From a virus, in the IMG/VR virus record IMGVR_UViG_3300027852_000031, positions 102,380 to 166,379 of that record: a DNA stretch of 64,000 nucleotides. The stretch is one strand, 5' to 3'. The notes beneath the pieces are model-generated. The model made no database searches. It was not told the origin of the DNA and saw only the letters and a list, made by a program, of their open reading frames with translations. Below are positions 1 to 8,873 of the stretch, in pieces; the stretch's first letter is position 1; each line of letters opens with the position of its first letter. A program made the position numbers and the translations under genes.

Positions 1-430
1 TATAGTGTTCGCAAAATTGAATCCAATTATAATGAAAATGATTCCACAAATCGATTGCCTGGGTAACAGACATTAGTCGTTCTGGTCTTTCTTTAAACCG
101 CTTTGAATAACTACACCACCATGAGTATGGCGACTTGACTGTAACTATGTATCGCAATTCTTTGGTTTCGACTGCTCGTCGCATATCATCCGTAACCATT
201 TTGAGAAGTTTTTGTTTCTCAGCAAATCGTTCAGTTGCAGAATGTGCTGGATCTACCCACGATCCACCGCTCCAATCGATGTTACCATTATCTGGTGGCT
301 TAGGGGAATGTTTCCATAGTAAAACTTCAGATAATACTTGAACGTCTTGGAAATTATTTTCCAATAACCATCTAGTATAGTTCGTGCCAGATCTTTTCAT
401 ACCTATTTGTTTGATATAGGTGGTCATCAT
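1..430 (-). CDS. Sulfotransferase-like P-loop protein (3' end outside window)
   Basis: About 143 codons are visible before the window edge cuts the gene. The N-terminus carries the motif GMKRSGTNYTRW at residues 10-21, which matches the 5'-phosphosulfate-binding loop of sulfotransferases (KxSGTxW type). A second segment, TVKSPYSWW near residue 98, fits the strand and SPYxW pattern that follows in that fold. There are two adjacent ATG codons (430 and 427) after an AAAGG ribosome-binding site. It follows the methyltransferase gene on the same strand with a one-base overlap, so it probably belongs to the glycan-modification cluster. The acceptor cannot be told from the sequence. Confidence 0.6.
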   Translation of the reverse strand, partial: MMTTYIKQIGMKRSGTNYTRWLLENNFQDVQVLSEVLLWKHSPKPPDNGNIDWSGGSWVDPAHSATERFAEKQKLLKMVTDDMRRAVETKELRYIVTVKSPYSWWCSYSKRFKERPERLMSVTQAIDLWNHFHYNWIQFCEHY

Positions 431-1002
431 TATACCTTTCTACGCAATATAATCTCTATACATGCTTCTGCATTGTATGGATCATTGGTCTGATCAACAC
501 CGATTAGTGTATAATCATAGTTAGTATCTACCATTCTTATTAATACGATTTCAACACCAAATTGTTTCAACCATTCCGGAAGATAAATAGATTTTGGTAA
601 CTTACTGGATTCTTTTAAAGTAAACGACCATTTATGGTCTTTGTTGAATTGACTTGGCCATTTATTATGCTCATATAATCCTTCATCTGGGACAGTGATA
701 AATATAAACCCATTTGTTTTGACGATTCGTATCCATGACCGCATGGCTGAAACTGGATCATCTATATGTTCTAAGCAATTGGACGAATAAGCAAAATCAA
801 ATGTTTTTTCGCCTATCTCGCTCATAGTTTCAGCTTCGTTTGCCGTATCTACATGGATTTTGTCATACGGTATTACTTTACCAACCACTACATTTAATAT
901 ATCCTGGCCACATCCGATATCAATACCATCTCCGGTCAAATATAGCCGAAAATACCCCATAGACAATCGCCTGTTGTGTGCCTTGCTGGTTTCATAACTC
1001 AT
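430..1002 (-). CDS. Class I SAM-dependent methyltransferase
   Basis: A 190-residue protein with the SAM-binding motif GIDIGCGQDIL at about residues 26-36. An acidic second-strand residue (HVDTAN) follows, then a motif-IV-like FDFAYSSNCLEHIDDP segment typical of Methyltransf_11 enzymes. It overlaps the preceding gene by 11 bases and lies among sugar-transfer genes, so methylation of a glycan or sugar nucleotide is the likely role, but this is inferred from context. The substrate is unknown. Confidence 0.75.
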   Translation of the reverse strand: MSYETSKAHNRRLSMGYFRLYLTGDGIDIGCGQDILNVVVGKVIPYDKIHVDTANEAETMSEIGEKTFDFAYSSNCLEHIDDPVSAMRSWIRIVKTNGFIFITVPDEGLYEHNKWPSQFNKDHKWSFTLKESSKLPKSIYLPEWLKQFGVEIVLIRMVDTNYDYTLIGVDQTNDPYNAEACIEIILRRKV

Positions 1003-1684
1003 CTTTGTACCTTATCAGATAACAGTATTGTTTCCAAGCATCTGGGAGTCGATGTGAAACAAATGGTTCGTCATCTTTTCTTGTCATATAGATATTACTG
1101 GGTACCTTATGGCTCAACGACACCATACTCATTATACCCTGGAATGTAATCATTTTTTTTGCTTTTGACACAATACCAATTGCTTCTGGTAATGATGTTT
1201 TTCCCACAAGGTTTATAACCCCGGGTCCATTAATACATTTTAACCTATCATCTGTGCCGATTATAATGACAGGATATGGTGTTTGTTCTATCGTACCCTG
1301 GATTATATCTGTTCGTAATTGTCTATCCTGATTTGTGCGGCCAGCAATTGGGTTTAGTACGATATATTCTTGTGGCAAACTTGACATATACGGCAAGTTG
1401 AAATATGGGAATAATTGCCAATTATCTGGGTTATTAAAGATTCGACCATAACTTAAATGATCAGTAAACGTTGAGTAAATTCGTAAGCCACGATCAGATC
1501 TTGTGTTTACAAATTGTACTTTTATGTTAGGCAGCAAAGAATATATTTGTTTTATTAAATGTCTCCAATTGTATTGAGCCGTATAGTGCTCGCATATTAT
1601 TGGTTCGCATATCGCTATCTTGTATAAGATACATAATGTAATATATGTATCGCCGAGAGTACCGCTACAATTGTATATATTCAT
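992..1684 (-). CDS. GT9-like glycosyltransferase (heptosyltransferase-like)
   Basis: A 230-residue protein. It opens with SGTLGDTYITLCIL, the glycine-rich N-terminal loop of ADP-heptose:LPS heptosyltransferase-type (GT9) enzymes. The C-terminal half has the nucleotide-sugar-binding pattern NLVGKTSLPEAIGIVSKAK followed by a short 'MITFQGIMSMVS' segment where GT9 proteins have DTGxxHxA. That signature is degraded here and the protein is about 100 residues shorter than typical heptosyltransferases, so activity is uncertain. It overlaps the heptose-kinase-like gene by 20 bases, which supports a shared heptose-related role. Confidence 0.55.
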   Translation of the reverse strand: MNIYNCSGTLGDTYITLCILYKIAICEPIICEHYTAQYNWRHLIKQIYSLLPNIKVQFVNTRSDRGLRIYSTFTDHLSYGRIFNNPDNWQLFPYFNLPYMSSLPQEYIVLNPIAGRTNQDRQLRTDIIQGTIEQTPYPVIIIGTDDRLKCINGPGVINLVGKTSLPEAIGIVSKAKKMITFQGIMSMVSLSHKVPSNIYMTRKDDEPFVSHRLPDAWKQYCYLIRYKDEL

Positions 1685-2642
1685 CTTTCAATTCTCTGAA
1701 AGTACAACATGCAGTACCAGTTTTATTAACGACTATACCTGCTGCTATATTACTTATTTTCACAGACTCCTGTAGTGAATATCCAGCTGCGATGCACGAT
1801 GCCAAAGTGCTAATAACTGTGTCTCCAGCACCAGTTACATCTACTGTGTGATTAAGATTATTTTTTGTGATTGGTATGTGTGGTGGATGTGATGTGACAC
1901 AATCATTTTCATCTAACAAGAAAATACCCTTATCTGACATCGTAATTATAACAGATCGAAGATTCAAGTGGTTTTTGATCATAACTGCTAATCGTGCTAC
2001 GTCTATGTCATCATCAGTGTTTGGAACCAGTTGTCGTGCTTCTGACAGATTGGGCGATATGCACAAAAAATTGGAACAATACTGAGAATTAATTGGTTTT
2101 ATGTCGCCGACAATCGGACATTGAAATATTTGTTTTATAAAATTCATTGTTCTTTCTGTAAACACACCTTTTGCATAATCTGATATAATCAATATATCGA
2201 ATTCTGTTCGGGTATTAATTTGAGTTAGCGATTTGAGCAATTCATTCTCGTAAAGATTAACATTCTTTTCGGTTTCAAAACACGAATCGTCGTCATATCT
2301 GATAAGATGTTGTTGGTTCGCCAATATTCTGGTTTTGGTAATTGTTGGAAATACCGATTCTATGACCGCAGTTTGGCCTATACCGTATTCGGCTAACAAC
2401 AATTTGATTTGTCTAGCAGCACGATCTGCACCAACATATCCAGCTATTTCAACATTACACCCTAATGCACTAGCATTGATGGCTACATTGGCGGCGCCAC
2501 CGGGGACTAGCTTGGTATTAGATAATTTAACAACTGGGACTGGTGCCTCTGGCGATATTCTATGTACGACACCGTACTTGTATATATCTAGCATCAAATC
2601 ACCAACGACCAATATGTTTTTGTTTTCAAATGGATTCATCAT
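1665..2642 (-). CDS. rfaE1: D-glycero-beta-D-manno-heptose-7-phosphate kinase-like (PfkB family)
   Basis: A 325-residue ribokinase/PfkB-family kinase. Residues 10-60 show VVGDLMLDIYKYG, then RISPEAPVPV and PGGAANVAINASALG, which is the arrangement of the kinase half of HldE/RfaE. The PfkB catalytic signature DVTGAGDTVIS sits near residue 264. Known family role: phosphorylation of heptose-7-phosphate at C1 during ADP-heptose synthesis. The nucleotidyltransferase half of bifunctional HldE is absent. Flanking GT9-like genes suggest that the phage makes or re-routes an ADP-heptose-type donor for host surface or virion glycans (inference). Adjacent ATG codons at 2642 and 2639 leave the exact start open. 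Confidence 0.8.
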   Translation of the reverse strand: MMNPFENKNILVVGDLMLDIYKYGVVHRISPEAPVPVVKLSNTKLVPGGAANVAINASALGCNVEIAGYVGADRAARQIKLLLAEYGIGQTAVIESVFPTITKTRILANQQHLIRYDDDSCFETEKNVNLYENELLKSLTQINTRTEFDILIISDYAKGVFTERTMNFIKQIFQCPIVGDIKPINSQYCSNFLCISPNLSEARQLVPNTDDDIDVARLAVMIKNHLNLRSVIITMSDKGIFLLDENDCVTSHPPHIPITKNNLNHTVDVTGAGDTVISTLASCIAAGYSLQESVKISNIAAGIVVNKTGTACCTFRELKDEYIQL

Positions 2643-3248
2643 TTACCCATACTTTTGTCTTTTGTCAATAACGACTAAGTAGCACCATTGGTTCATAGCT
2701 ACATCTCCAGGTTTGGTTCTAATTTTTGATATTGACACAGAATATGGTTTACAAATATCTCTAAATTCATTTATGTCGTTTAATATATACAATAATTCCC
2801 CGTTTTTACCAAATATTTTATTTTTTTTGTTACCCCAGTGGTTACAATGTCCTATTGGTGGTGGCGATTGGTTATTAAATGATTGCTCAAAAGGAACCGT
2901 GATAATTAATCTAGTTGTTGTCATAACTAATAACTTTTGTATAGCCACTCGATAGTTTGAAAGATGTTCTAATACCTCACTACAAATTACTACCGGACTA
3001 TCCTTAATAGGAAAAGATTCTGTTTTGAAGATATCAGTTATGTGAAAAGTTATGTTTTCAGTATCCTGCCAAATACTATGATGCCGACAGTCTGTAGCAT
3101 ATACTCTGTAACCCATAGAAGCCAATATCCTATCTATTCGTCCTGCACCACACCCAATATTCAGAATAGTTTTGTCATACTGATAATTGGGTATTGCATC
3201 TATTATAGCTACGTCTCTTATATCGGCATAGTCCATTGTGTAGTCCAT
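2643..3248 (-). CDS. Class I SAM-dependent methyltransferase
   Basis: About 201 residues with the SAM-binding motif ILNIGCGAGRIDRILASMG near residues 29-47. An acidic second motif (YATDCRH) follows, then CSEVLEHLSNY, the usual motif IV/post-motif region of Methyltransf_11/23 proteins. An ATG at 3248 is preferred over the TTG one codon upstream. It ends immediately before the heptose-kinase gene. Substrate unknown; location suggests sugar or lipid-glycan methylation. Confidence 0.75.
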   Translation of the reverse strand: MDYTMDYADIRDVAIIDAIPNYQYDKTILNIGCGAGRIDRILASMGYRVYATDCRHHSIWQDTENITFHITDIFKTESFPIKDSPVVICSEVLEHLSNYRVAIQKLLVMTTTRLIITVPFEQSFNNQSPPPIGHCNHWGNKKNKIFGKNGELLYILNDINEFRDICKPYSVSISKIRTKPGDVAMNQWCYLVVIDKRQKYG

Positions 3249-3282
3249 CAATATAAATCGTATCGAATCTCTATCTTGCCCG

Positions 3283-4056
3283 CTATGAAATAAGTGCTAA
3301 TGTTTCTGAAACTATATTCTCTGGACTCGGCTCAACAGCATGTCCAATAAATTTTATGGGTGATTTAAATGGATTCCACATAGTTTGATATCGCTGTTTT
3401 AATGTATGATGAATAGACGCAATCCACGTGACATGCGGACAACCACATAGGCTCGCCAAGTGAATAGTGCCGCTACTAGGTCCAACAACACATTTTGCGA
3501 CGGATATTGCTCCACATTGAGTAGCTAGGGGTTTGTCTCTCAGATCCCTTGCTCCATTTGGGCAATAATTTTCTTTTCCTCCGAAGCATCCGACAGTTAA
3601 TCCTTGTTCAATAAGCAGTTCTACAACCTTCCTGCATTTGTTTAACGGGTACGTCTTTCCTGGAACTTCAAGTTTACCGATATACTTCTCTGGCCTAAAA
3701 GCGCACATAATATCTATCTGATCTATAGAACTTATATTTGACAAATGTCTCCATTCCCTTGGTGTTGATATTTTCTCTGGTCCACTAGTATCAGCTTCGA
3801 AGATTGTCTTCGGACCTAAGTAGTGATTAGCTTCCACAACAGGTTCGTCACCAATTAACTTACCATCACAATAACTAAGACCTTCTGTTTCTAATGGTAT
3901 GAATTTATCAGCAAATTCGTATAGATATCTTGAATTATGTGGTGCTGCCACGATTATGTGGTAATATTGTTTTGCTAGATATCGGAGGAATGGATTCCAC
4001 CAACACAATTCCCATCCGAATTCCCCCTTCCATGGACCGGCATATAATGTACTCAT
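3283..4056 (-). CDS. GT9-like glycosyltransferase
   Basis: A 257-residue protein. The C-terminal half contains VVGPSSGTIHLASLCGCPHVTW, the conserved GPxSGxxHLA nucleotide-sugar-binding signature of GT9 heptosyltransferase-like enzymes. The N-terminus (GPWKGEFGWELCWWNP) resembles a family of short phage/bacterial glycosyltransferases that begin with GEFGWEL. The ribosome-binding site GGTGG precedes the ATG. It is the second GT9-like enzyme in this cluster and the better preserved of the two. Confidence 0.65.
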   Translation of the reverse strand: MSTLYAGPWKGEFGWELCWWNPFLRYLAKQYYHIIVAAPHNSRYLYEFADKFIPLETEGLSYCDGKLIGDEPVVEANHYLGPKTIFEADTSGPEKISTPREWRHLSNISSIDQIDIMCAFRPEKYIGKLEVPGKTYPLNKCRKVVELLIEQGLTVGCFGGKENYCPNGARDLRDKPLATQCGAISVAKCVVGPSSGTIHLASLCGCPHVTWIASIHHTLKQRYQTMWNPFKSPIKFIGHAVEPSPENIVSETLALIS

Positions 4057-4064
4057 ATAACCAC

Positions 4065-4799
4065 CTATTGTATGGCGTTACCATCGTATGTGTACAACGT
4101 TCTTCCGTTGATGTCTATCACTCGGTTAATTTGCAACTTATCCATCATTAGTCTTAAATATTGTTGCATACGACAATTTCTGTGATTATAATAATTTGTA
4201 TCCTTAATCGGTCTATGCCCGACAGAAACAGTTGGCGTATGTCCTATGTTTAATTTGCCTATAGATCTTGCAAAGAAAATCATATGGTCAACTGTTTTAA
4301 AATCATGATCCCAACCACCTATCTCTTTGACTTTATCCGTCCTGCTCATCCAAAATTGTAGAACAATATTCCATAAAATGAAATTATCTAAAACTCCAGA
4401 TGGTGTTTTGCTGAATACCAATGCCCCATCTACAATGTGTAGGCTGGCGTGGTATTCTGGATGTCCATCCACATTACCACCTATCATATGAAGATTGGTT
4501 TCGTCTAATATCGTTAACCACTTTTCAAGTCGTGTCCTATGGTCAAAAACAAAATCGTCATCTAACGTCACAACAAATTCGGTGTCTACTTTGCTTAGTG
4601 CCAAATTTCTTCCAGCAGAAACGCCACTGTCATATGGCATGTGTAGGTGATCCACACCAGTTAGTTTGCATGGATTACTGCTATCATCAGCCACTATTAT
4701 TCTTATGTCTGGATACATCAGTTTAATGCTATATATTAATCTATTTAAGCAGTTTGGTCTCTCGAATGTTTTTACTATAAATGTCACACGCTTTTTCAT
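4065..4799 (-). CDS. Family 2 (GT-A) glycosyltransferase
   Basis: A 244-residue protein starting TFIVKTFERPNCLNRLI, then IIVADDSS and, near residue 100, a TLDDDFVF segment that supplies the DxD-type metal and nucleotide-sugar-binding acidic residues of GT-A enzymes. No membrane segment is apparent, so it probably acts in the cytoplasm. Its ATG overlaps the stop of the polymerase gene (ATGA), meaning it is translationally coupled to the replication gene although its role belongs to the glycan cluster. Confidence 0.7.
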   Translation of the reverse strand: MKKRVTFIVKTFERPNCLNRLIYSIKLMYPDIRIIVADDSSNPCKLTGVDHLHMPYDSGVSAGRNLALSKVDTEFVVTLDDDFVFDHRTRLEKWLTILDETNLHMIGGNVDGHPEYHASLHIVDGALVFSKTPSGVLDNFILWNIVLQFWMSRTDKVKEIGGWDHDFKTVDHMIFFARSIGKLNIGHTPTVSVGHRPIKDTNYYNHRNCRMQQYLRLMMDKLQINRVIDINGRTLYTYDGNAIQ

Positions 4800-7144
4800 A
4801 TTTCACTCTCAACAAATTCTTCGTCTAAAACTGTATCATCTATGCCACCATTGATAAGATCCTGTGCTTTCCATAGTTTATCTAAAGCTACTACGCCCAA
4901 AAAGTCAAATTTTACAGCGCCCATTGCTTCGGCATCATACATCTCTAAACCGACGACTCTATCCTTATTCTTTGGGTCGTATACTAAAGGAACTAATTCG
5001 GCTATGGGCCTATCTGCGATTACTACACCAGCAGCATGTTTCGATTGTGATTTTTTTGTTCCTTCTATCCTCATGGCCTGATCGAATAATGGTTTATACC
5101 AGTTATAAGCATCTCGTATTTGATCTATGTTGTGAACTGACCATTGTAGAATGCCATAATCATCTCCCTGTTCCTTTCTTGCCTGACGCAATTCATCAGC
5201 AATAGTAGCTTCATCTGGTATAAAATGTGTAATTTCATTACACAGGTCGTGTGGAGTGATATGGATTTCATTTGGATCTTTACCTTCTTTTACTGCCTTA
5301 ACTTTCATAAGCTGTTTAACAGTATCTGGGTGGGCTCTAAAGACTTCCTTCAAAGCTGCTTTACCCTGTAGTCTTCCGAAGGTTATCATTTGTGCAACAT
5401 ATTCCTCTCCCCATCGTTCTTTCAGGTATGCTATTACTTCATTCCTAAAAACAACCCCAATATCTGTGTCAATGTCTGGCAAACTTATATGACCACTATG
5501 TGTAGTAACTTTCTTGTCCGTATCAAATTCGTTTCGTCCAGCTAATGTTAATCCCAAACCATATGCCAAATGCGAATTTGATTTATTATCTGCTGGTTTT
5601 AACAAAAGCATGTCGTGTAAATACATCCACATTCTAGGGTTGTTGTGGTCTATCCACTCCACCTCTTCCCTCATATGGTTGGTAAATTCAATTCCATATT
5701 TTCGCATACGTTTCGCCAAGTGTCTCGCGATTTTTGCCCTTTCGTCGTCACGGTTTCGAGTGTGTAGTAATTCAAAATTATCAGACATCCATGACATAAA
5801 ATCCTGTTGGCCAATATCAAAGTGTGGTGGAATATTTCTACTCATATTATAGAATCGTTCAAAGTATAATCCATATTCAATAGGATCTATACCAGTGATT
5901 CCTACAAGATAATTTACCAATGATCCAGCGCCAGATCCACGACCCTTACCTCTTGGTCCATTTTTGGCATCGACAAACTTGCAAGCATCCCATACTATCA
6001 AAAAGTAATCAGCAAGACCAGCTTCGTTGATAACGATTAGTTCTTTTTTGAGTCTTGCCCAATAAACAACTTTTTGCTCATCCGTGCAATCTGATAGTTT
6101 GGTTTTAGCACCTTGTATACATAAGTGTCTAAGATAATCATTGGAGTCTAGTCCTAGTGTGCTAGACTCTTCGTTTGTGAATACTGGAAGATACGGAGAA
6201 TGACCAAGTGATGTGTAATTTATTTTTGCCGCTATATCAAGTGTGGTTTGTAATTCCTGTTCAGTAAAATGCTCTCTCATTTCATCATATGACGGGATAT
6301 AATAGTTGTCTGATACCATGAAGTCCATAACATCGCCCGTCTGCTTAAGTTTCAGATCTTGTTCTTCTCTGGTGGTGTGAAGTTGCGCATAGAGCAATAG
6401 TCTTTGGTCTTCCGCTTCTGTTTGTCTACAATAATGTGCATCAATCGTCGCTACTGTTGACACACCAGTTTCGTCTCCTAGCTGCCTCAAGCAATCAACT
6501 ACTACCTTTTGAATATCCATACCCTCATTTTGTAGTTCGAGGTAGTAGTTATCTTTACCGAATATTTCGATATGCTTATTGATTATATCAACACCAACTT
6601 GCTTCCAGTCGGGTTTAAGAAGTTGTCTAACGCCCTGCACATTAGTGCCATGTCCACTAGCTATTGTGGCTTCCCGGAAGTTAACAAATAGGCTAGAAGG
6701 CAATTCCCCGGCAATACAAGCTGTTAAAAATATCAGGTTATTTCTGCTGGCGAATTGTGTTATTCCACCAAGATGTATCCGTGGTTTACGATAAAAATAA
6801 TCTGGTCTATTAGATTCACTTATTAATTCCATTAGATCCTTAATGCCATCATCATTTTTAGCCAAAACTATTAGATGATTGCGTGTATTATTCGTATTAT
6901 CTTTTATGGCGGCGTCTTTTTCGACAACGTACATTTCACATCCAATAATGGGTTTTATTTGTTTTTTCATTGCTGCGTCATAAAAGGTTTTCAAACACGA
7001 TATATTCCCGTGGTCGGTGATGGCCACACCTGGTAATTTAAGTTCGACACATCTATCGACTATATCTTTTGGGGAACACAGGCCATCCAAAAGACTATAA
7101 AAGCTATGACAATGAAGTGGAACATATGTATTTTTTGTTTTCAT
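4796..7144 (-). CDS. dnaE: DNA polymerase III alpha subunit-like, PHP and palm only
   Basis: A replicative C-family polymerase fragment (residues counted from the upstream ATG at 7156). The PHP domain shows HCHSFYSLLDG (15-25) and TDHGN (47-51). The palm has GRGSGAGSLVNYL (405-417), the metal-binding aspartates in PDIDTD (560-565) and the third aspartate in VKFDFLG (748-754). The gene stops at residue 786, just after that third aspartate, so the fingers, helix-hairpin-helix, clamp-binding and OB regions (some 400-600 residues in DnaE) are missing. About 120 residues (437-557) not expected in DnaE lie between FERFYN and LPDIDTD. The ATG at 7144 is preferred: it overlaps the stop of a small upstream frame (ATGA). 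The rest of the enzyme is not found in this window. Confidence 0.85.
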   Translation of the reverse strand: MKTKNTYVPLHCHSFYSLLDGLCSPKDIVDRCVELKLPGVAITDHGNISCLKTFYDAAMKKQIKPIIGCEMYVVEKDAAIKDNTNNTRNHLIVLAKNDDGIKDLMELISESNRPDYFYRKPRIHLGGITQFASRNNLIFLTACIAGELPSSLFVNFREATIASGHGTNVQGVRQLLKPDWKQVGVDIINKHIEIFGKDNYYLELQNEGMDIQKVVVDCLRQLGDETGVSTVATIDAHYCRQTEAEDQRLLLYAQLHTTREEQDLKLKQTGDVMDFMVSDNYYIPSYDEMREHFTEQELQTTLDIAAKINYTSLGHSPYLPVFTNEESSTLGLDSNDYLRHLCIQGAKTKLSDCTDEQKVVYWARLKKELIVINEAGLADYFLIVWDACKFVDAKNGPRGKGRGSGAGSLVNYLVGITGIDPIEYGLYFERFYNMSRNIPPHFDIGQQDFMSWMSDNFELLHTRNRDDERAKIARHLAKRMRKYGIEFTNHMREEVEWIDHNNPRMWMYLHDMLLLKPADNKSNSHLAYGLGLTLAGRNEFDTDKKVTTHSGHISLPDIDTDIGVVFRNEVIAYLKERWGEEYVAQMITFGRLQGKAALKEVFRAHPDTVKQLMKVKAVKEGKDPNEIHITPHDLCNEITHFIPDEATIADELRQARKEQGDDYGILQWSVHNIDQIRDAYNWYKPLFDQAMRIEGTKKSQSKHAAGVVIADRPIAELVPLVYDPKNKDRVVGLEMYDAEAMGAVKFDFLGVVALDKLWKAQDLINGGIDDTVLDEEFVESEI

Positions 7145-7239
7145 ATATGTCTCCATGCTTTGTGTAATTTTATGGCAGAAACTAAACTTTGTGTAATACC
7201 AAATTGTTGTGCTATATCGATTGTATTTAATCTCTTCAC
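7141..7239 (-). pseudogene. HNH-endonuclease C-terminal remnant (HTH motif)
   Basis: A GTG-started frame of 32 codons overlaps the end of the nuclease gene and the start of dnaE. It encodes a helix-turn-helix tail including IAQQFGITQSLVSAIKLHKAWRHI, the pattern that ends many HNH/AP2 homing endonucleases (FGVSxSxVSxIxxxKxWxHI). The same frame stays open upstream (RQWGNKDNKHVKRLN), again as in those proteins, but inside the neighbouring gene. It may be a relic of an endonuclease that once sat at the 5' side of dnaE. A functional mini-HTH protein cannot be excluded. Confidence 0.45.
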
Positions 7240-8168
7240 ATGTTTATTATCTTTATTTCCCCATTGTCTGCCACATATTTTGTAGCAACGTAACTTTCGC
7301 CTAGTGTGTGTAGATCACTCCATATTTTTTGACATACGTCATCTTTATTAAATGAACACATTTTACATTTCCAGCTTCTACTCCGACGAATCAATGTATC
7401 CTTGCGAATCGTGGTGAAAAATCTATATAGCACAGATATTGTCTGGGCAATATCTTCTTGTGAAAATGAGATTGTGATTGGACCCTGGTCATTCGTATAA
7501 TAGAATGTTATAATGATGTTTTTATATTGTGGATACAACAAATATATAGCCAAATGATATAATCTTGGTTGTATTTCTTGAGTCAAGAAAAATTCATCTA
7601 TAGGTTCTTTCGTGGATAAATCGGTTCTACTGCCAGTTTTCCAATCAACAATCTCGATAGTGTCTTCGTCTATCCTATGTAACAAGTCAATAAAGCCTCT
7701 AATTGCAAATTGTTTCACTTTCCCATTTTCATCTACACATTCCCACTCTTTCCCCGGCATTTCCAAAGCAAACCATTTTTCTGTATCAAGCACTTCTGCA
7801 CAATAAGGATTATAAAATTTGTCATTCAAAACACTTTCCATGGCTATTCTACATTTTTTATAATCAGCAGCTTCTTTGTATTCTCCTGTTATCTTGTCTA
7901 TGCGTGTTGTGGTTTTTCGTATTGCGATGTGCGGTGTTTTGTCTACCCAATCATCCCATGCTCTATCTAATAACCACATTGGATCAACATTAGTTTTATT
8001 ACGTTTTTTCAGTTTTCCCATCCACTCCAATGCTTGGTGAACGATATTACCTTGTAATGCCGCTTTACCAGCTTTTGATCTAAGTCCAAGTATATAATTG
8101 AGAAAATAACCAAAAGGGCAATTCTGGTATAATCTCAACGAACTTGCACTACATCTATGTATTTTCAT
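7236..8168 (-). CDS. PD-(D/E)XK nuclease, Cas4/RecB-like
   Basis: About 310 residues. It begins with SSLRLYQNCPFGYFLNYILGL, the RecB-nuclease-domain entry with a cysteine. IEIVDWKTGS carries the catalytic D and K of motif II/III (VDWKTG), and the C-terminus has WKCKMCSFNKDDVCQ. Four cysteines arranged one N-terminal and three C-terminal fit the iron-sulfur cluster of Cas4/AddB-type exonucleases. It lies between dnaE and the nucleotide hydrolase and primase genes, so end-processing during replication or recombination is likely. An upstream ATG at 8180 is possible; 8168 has the better spacing to GAGTGAG. Confidence 0.75.
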   Translation of the reverse strand: MKIHRCSASSLRLYQNCPFGYFLNYILGLRSKAGKAALQGNIVHQALEWMGKLKKRNKTNVDPMWLLDRAWDDWVDKTPHIAIRKTTTRIDKITGEYKEAADYKKCRIAMESVLNDKFYNPYCAEVLDTEKWFALEMPGKEWECVDENGKVKQFAIRGFIDLLHRIDEDTIEIVDWKTGSRTDLSTKEPIDEFFLTQEIQPRLYHLAIYLLYPQYKNIIITFYYTNDQGPITISFSQEDIAQTISVLYRFFTTIRKDTLIRRSRSWKCKMCSFNKDDVCQKIWSDLHTLGESYVATKYVADNGEIKIINM

Positions 8169-8243
8169 ACCGCATCTCACTCAATAATTTACACATCGAC
8201 CCCACTACATATGCTAGACACATAAGATAGATTCAACCACAAA

Positions 8244-8858
8244 CTAAGCCTCATTATACCATCCCTTGACCCTGGGTGTTACGTCATCCAGATCATCTCT
8301 GTGGATAAGATTAAAATGCAATATTGATGCAGCATTAAAGAAGATTGCGCTTAAATGATCTTCGTCTGTTTCATTTTCAATAATAGAAAAAATATGTCTC
8401 ATTAGACTAGCATGGAAAACACTCAGTGGCATTCCTTTGGCCCAATTCCATGGATCATATTTTTTAGCACCCCCGCCATAGTGATTAGCCAATCTGTAAT
8501 ATGTTTTAGGAGAAATAATATGAAAACTATTGTCACTATCGTCATTGTGCATTAATGGGGCATCTTTTTCTTGTTGCATAATTACATCTAAAACAATTTG
8601 TATAATGTGAATTAAGTTGTTGTTACTTGGGTCATCACCCCATCCCATGCCCAAATTCCAAAGTTGAGCTTTTATATTATCACTTACACCAAATTCATCA
8701 AGGCGTGTGAATGGGTATGTTTTAGTGTTTATAATTGTTTTTATAACAGTGGTTGGTATCAAATCGAATCTGGGTTTATCGTAATCAACATCTCTAGTAG
8801 CACCAGTATCAAATCCGCGACGATCTCCAGAATCTTTAATATCAAATTCAGTTGTCAT
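8244..8858 (-). CDS. dATP/dGTP diphosphohydrolase-like (DUF5664 type)
   Basis: About 204 residues. N-terminal GFDTGATRD plus KPRFDLIP, then YGGGAKKYDPWNWAKGMPLS and an acidic stretch ENETDEDHLSAIFFNAASILHF. These match the phage family annotated as dGTP_diPhyd_N/DUF5664, whose members carry helical EDHLxxxxxN metal-binding residues. Family role: hydrolysis of purine dNTPs to alter the precursor pool. It follows the primase directly. The ATG at 8858 has GGAG upstream; an ATG at 8873 overlapping that site is the alternative. Confidence 0.65.
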   Translation of the reverse strand: MTTEFDIKDSGDRRGFDTGATRDVDYDKPRFDLIPTTVIKTIINTKTYPFTRLDEFGVSDNIKAQLWNLGMGWGDDPSNNNLIHIIQIVLDVIMQQEKDAPLMHNDDSDNSFHIISPKTYYRLANHYGGGAKKYDPWNWAKGMPLSVFHASLMRHIFSIIENETDEDHLSAIFFNAASILHFNLIHRDDLDDVTPRVKGWYNEA

Positions 8859-8873
8859 ACAAAACGTCTCCAT

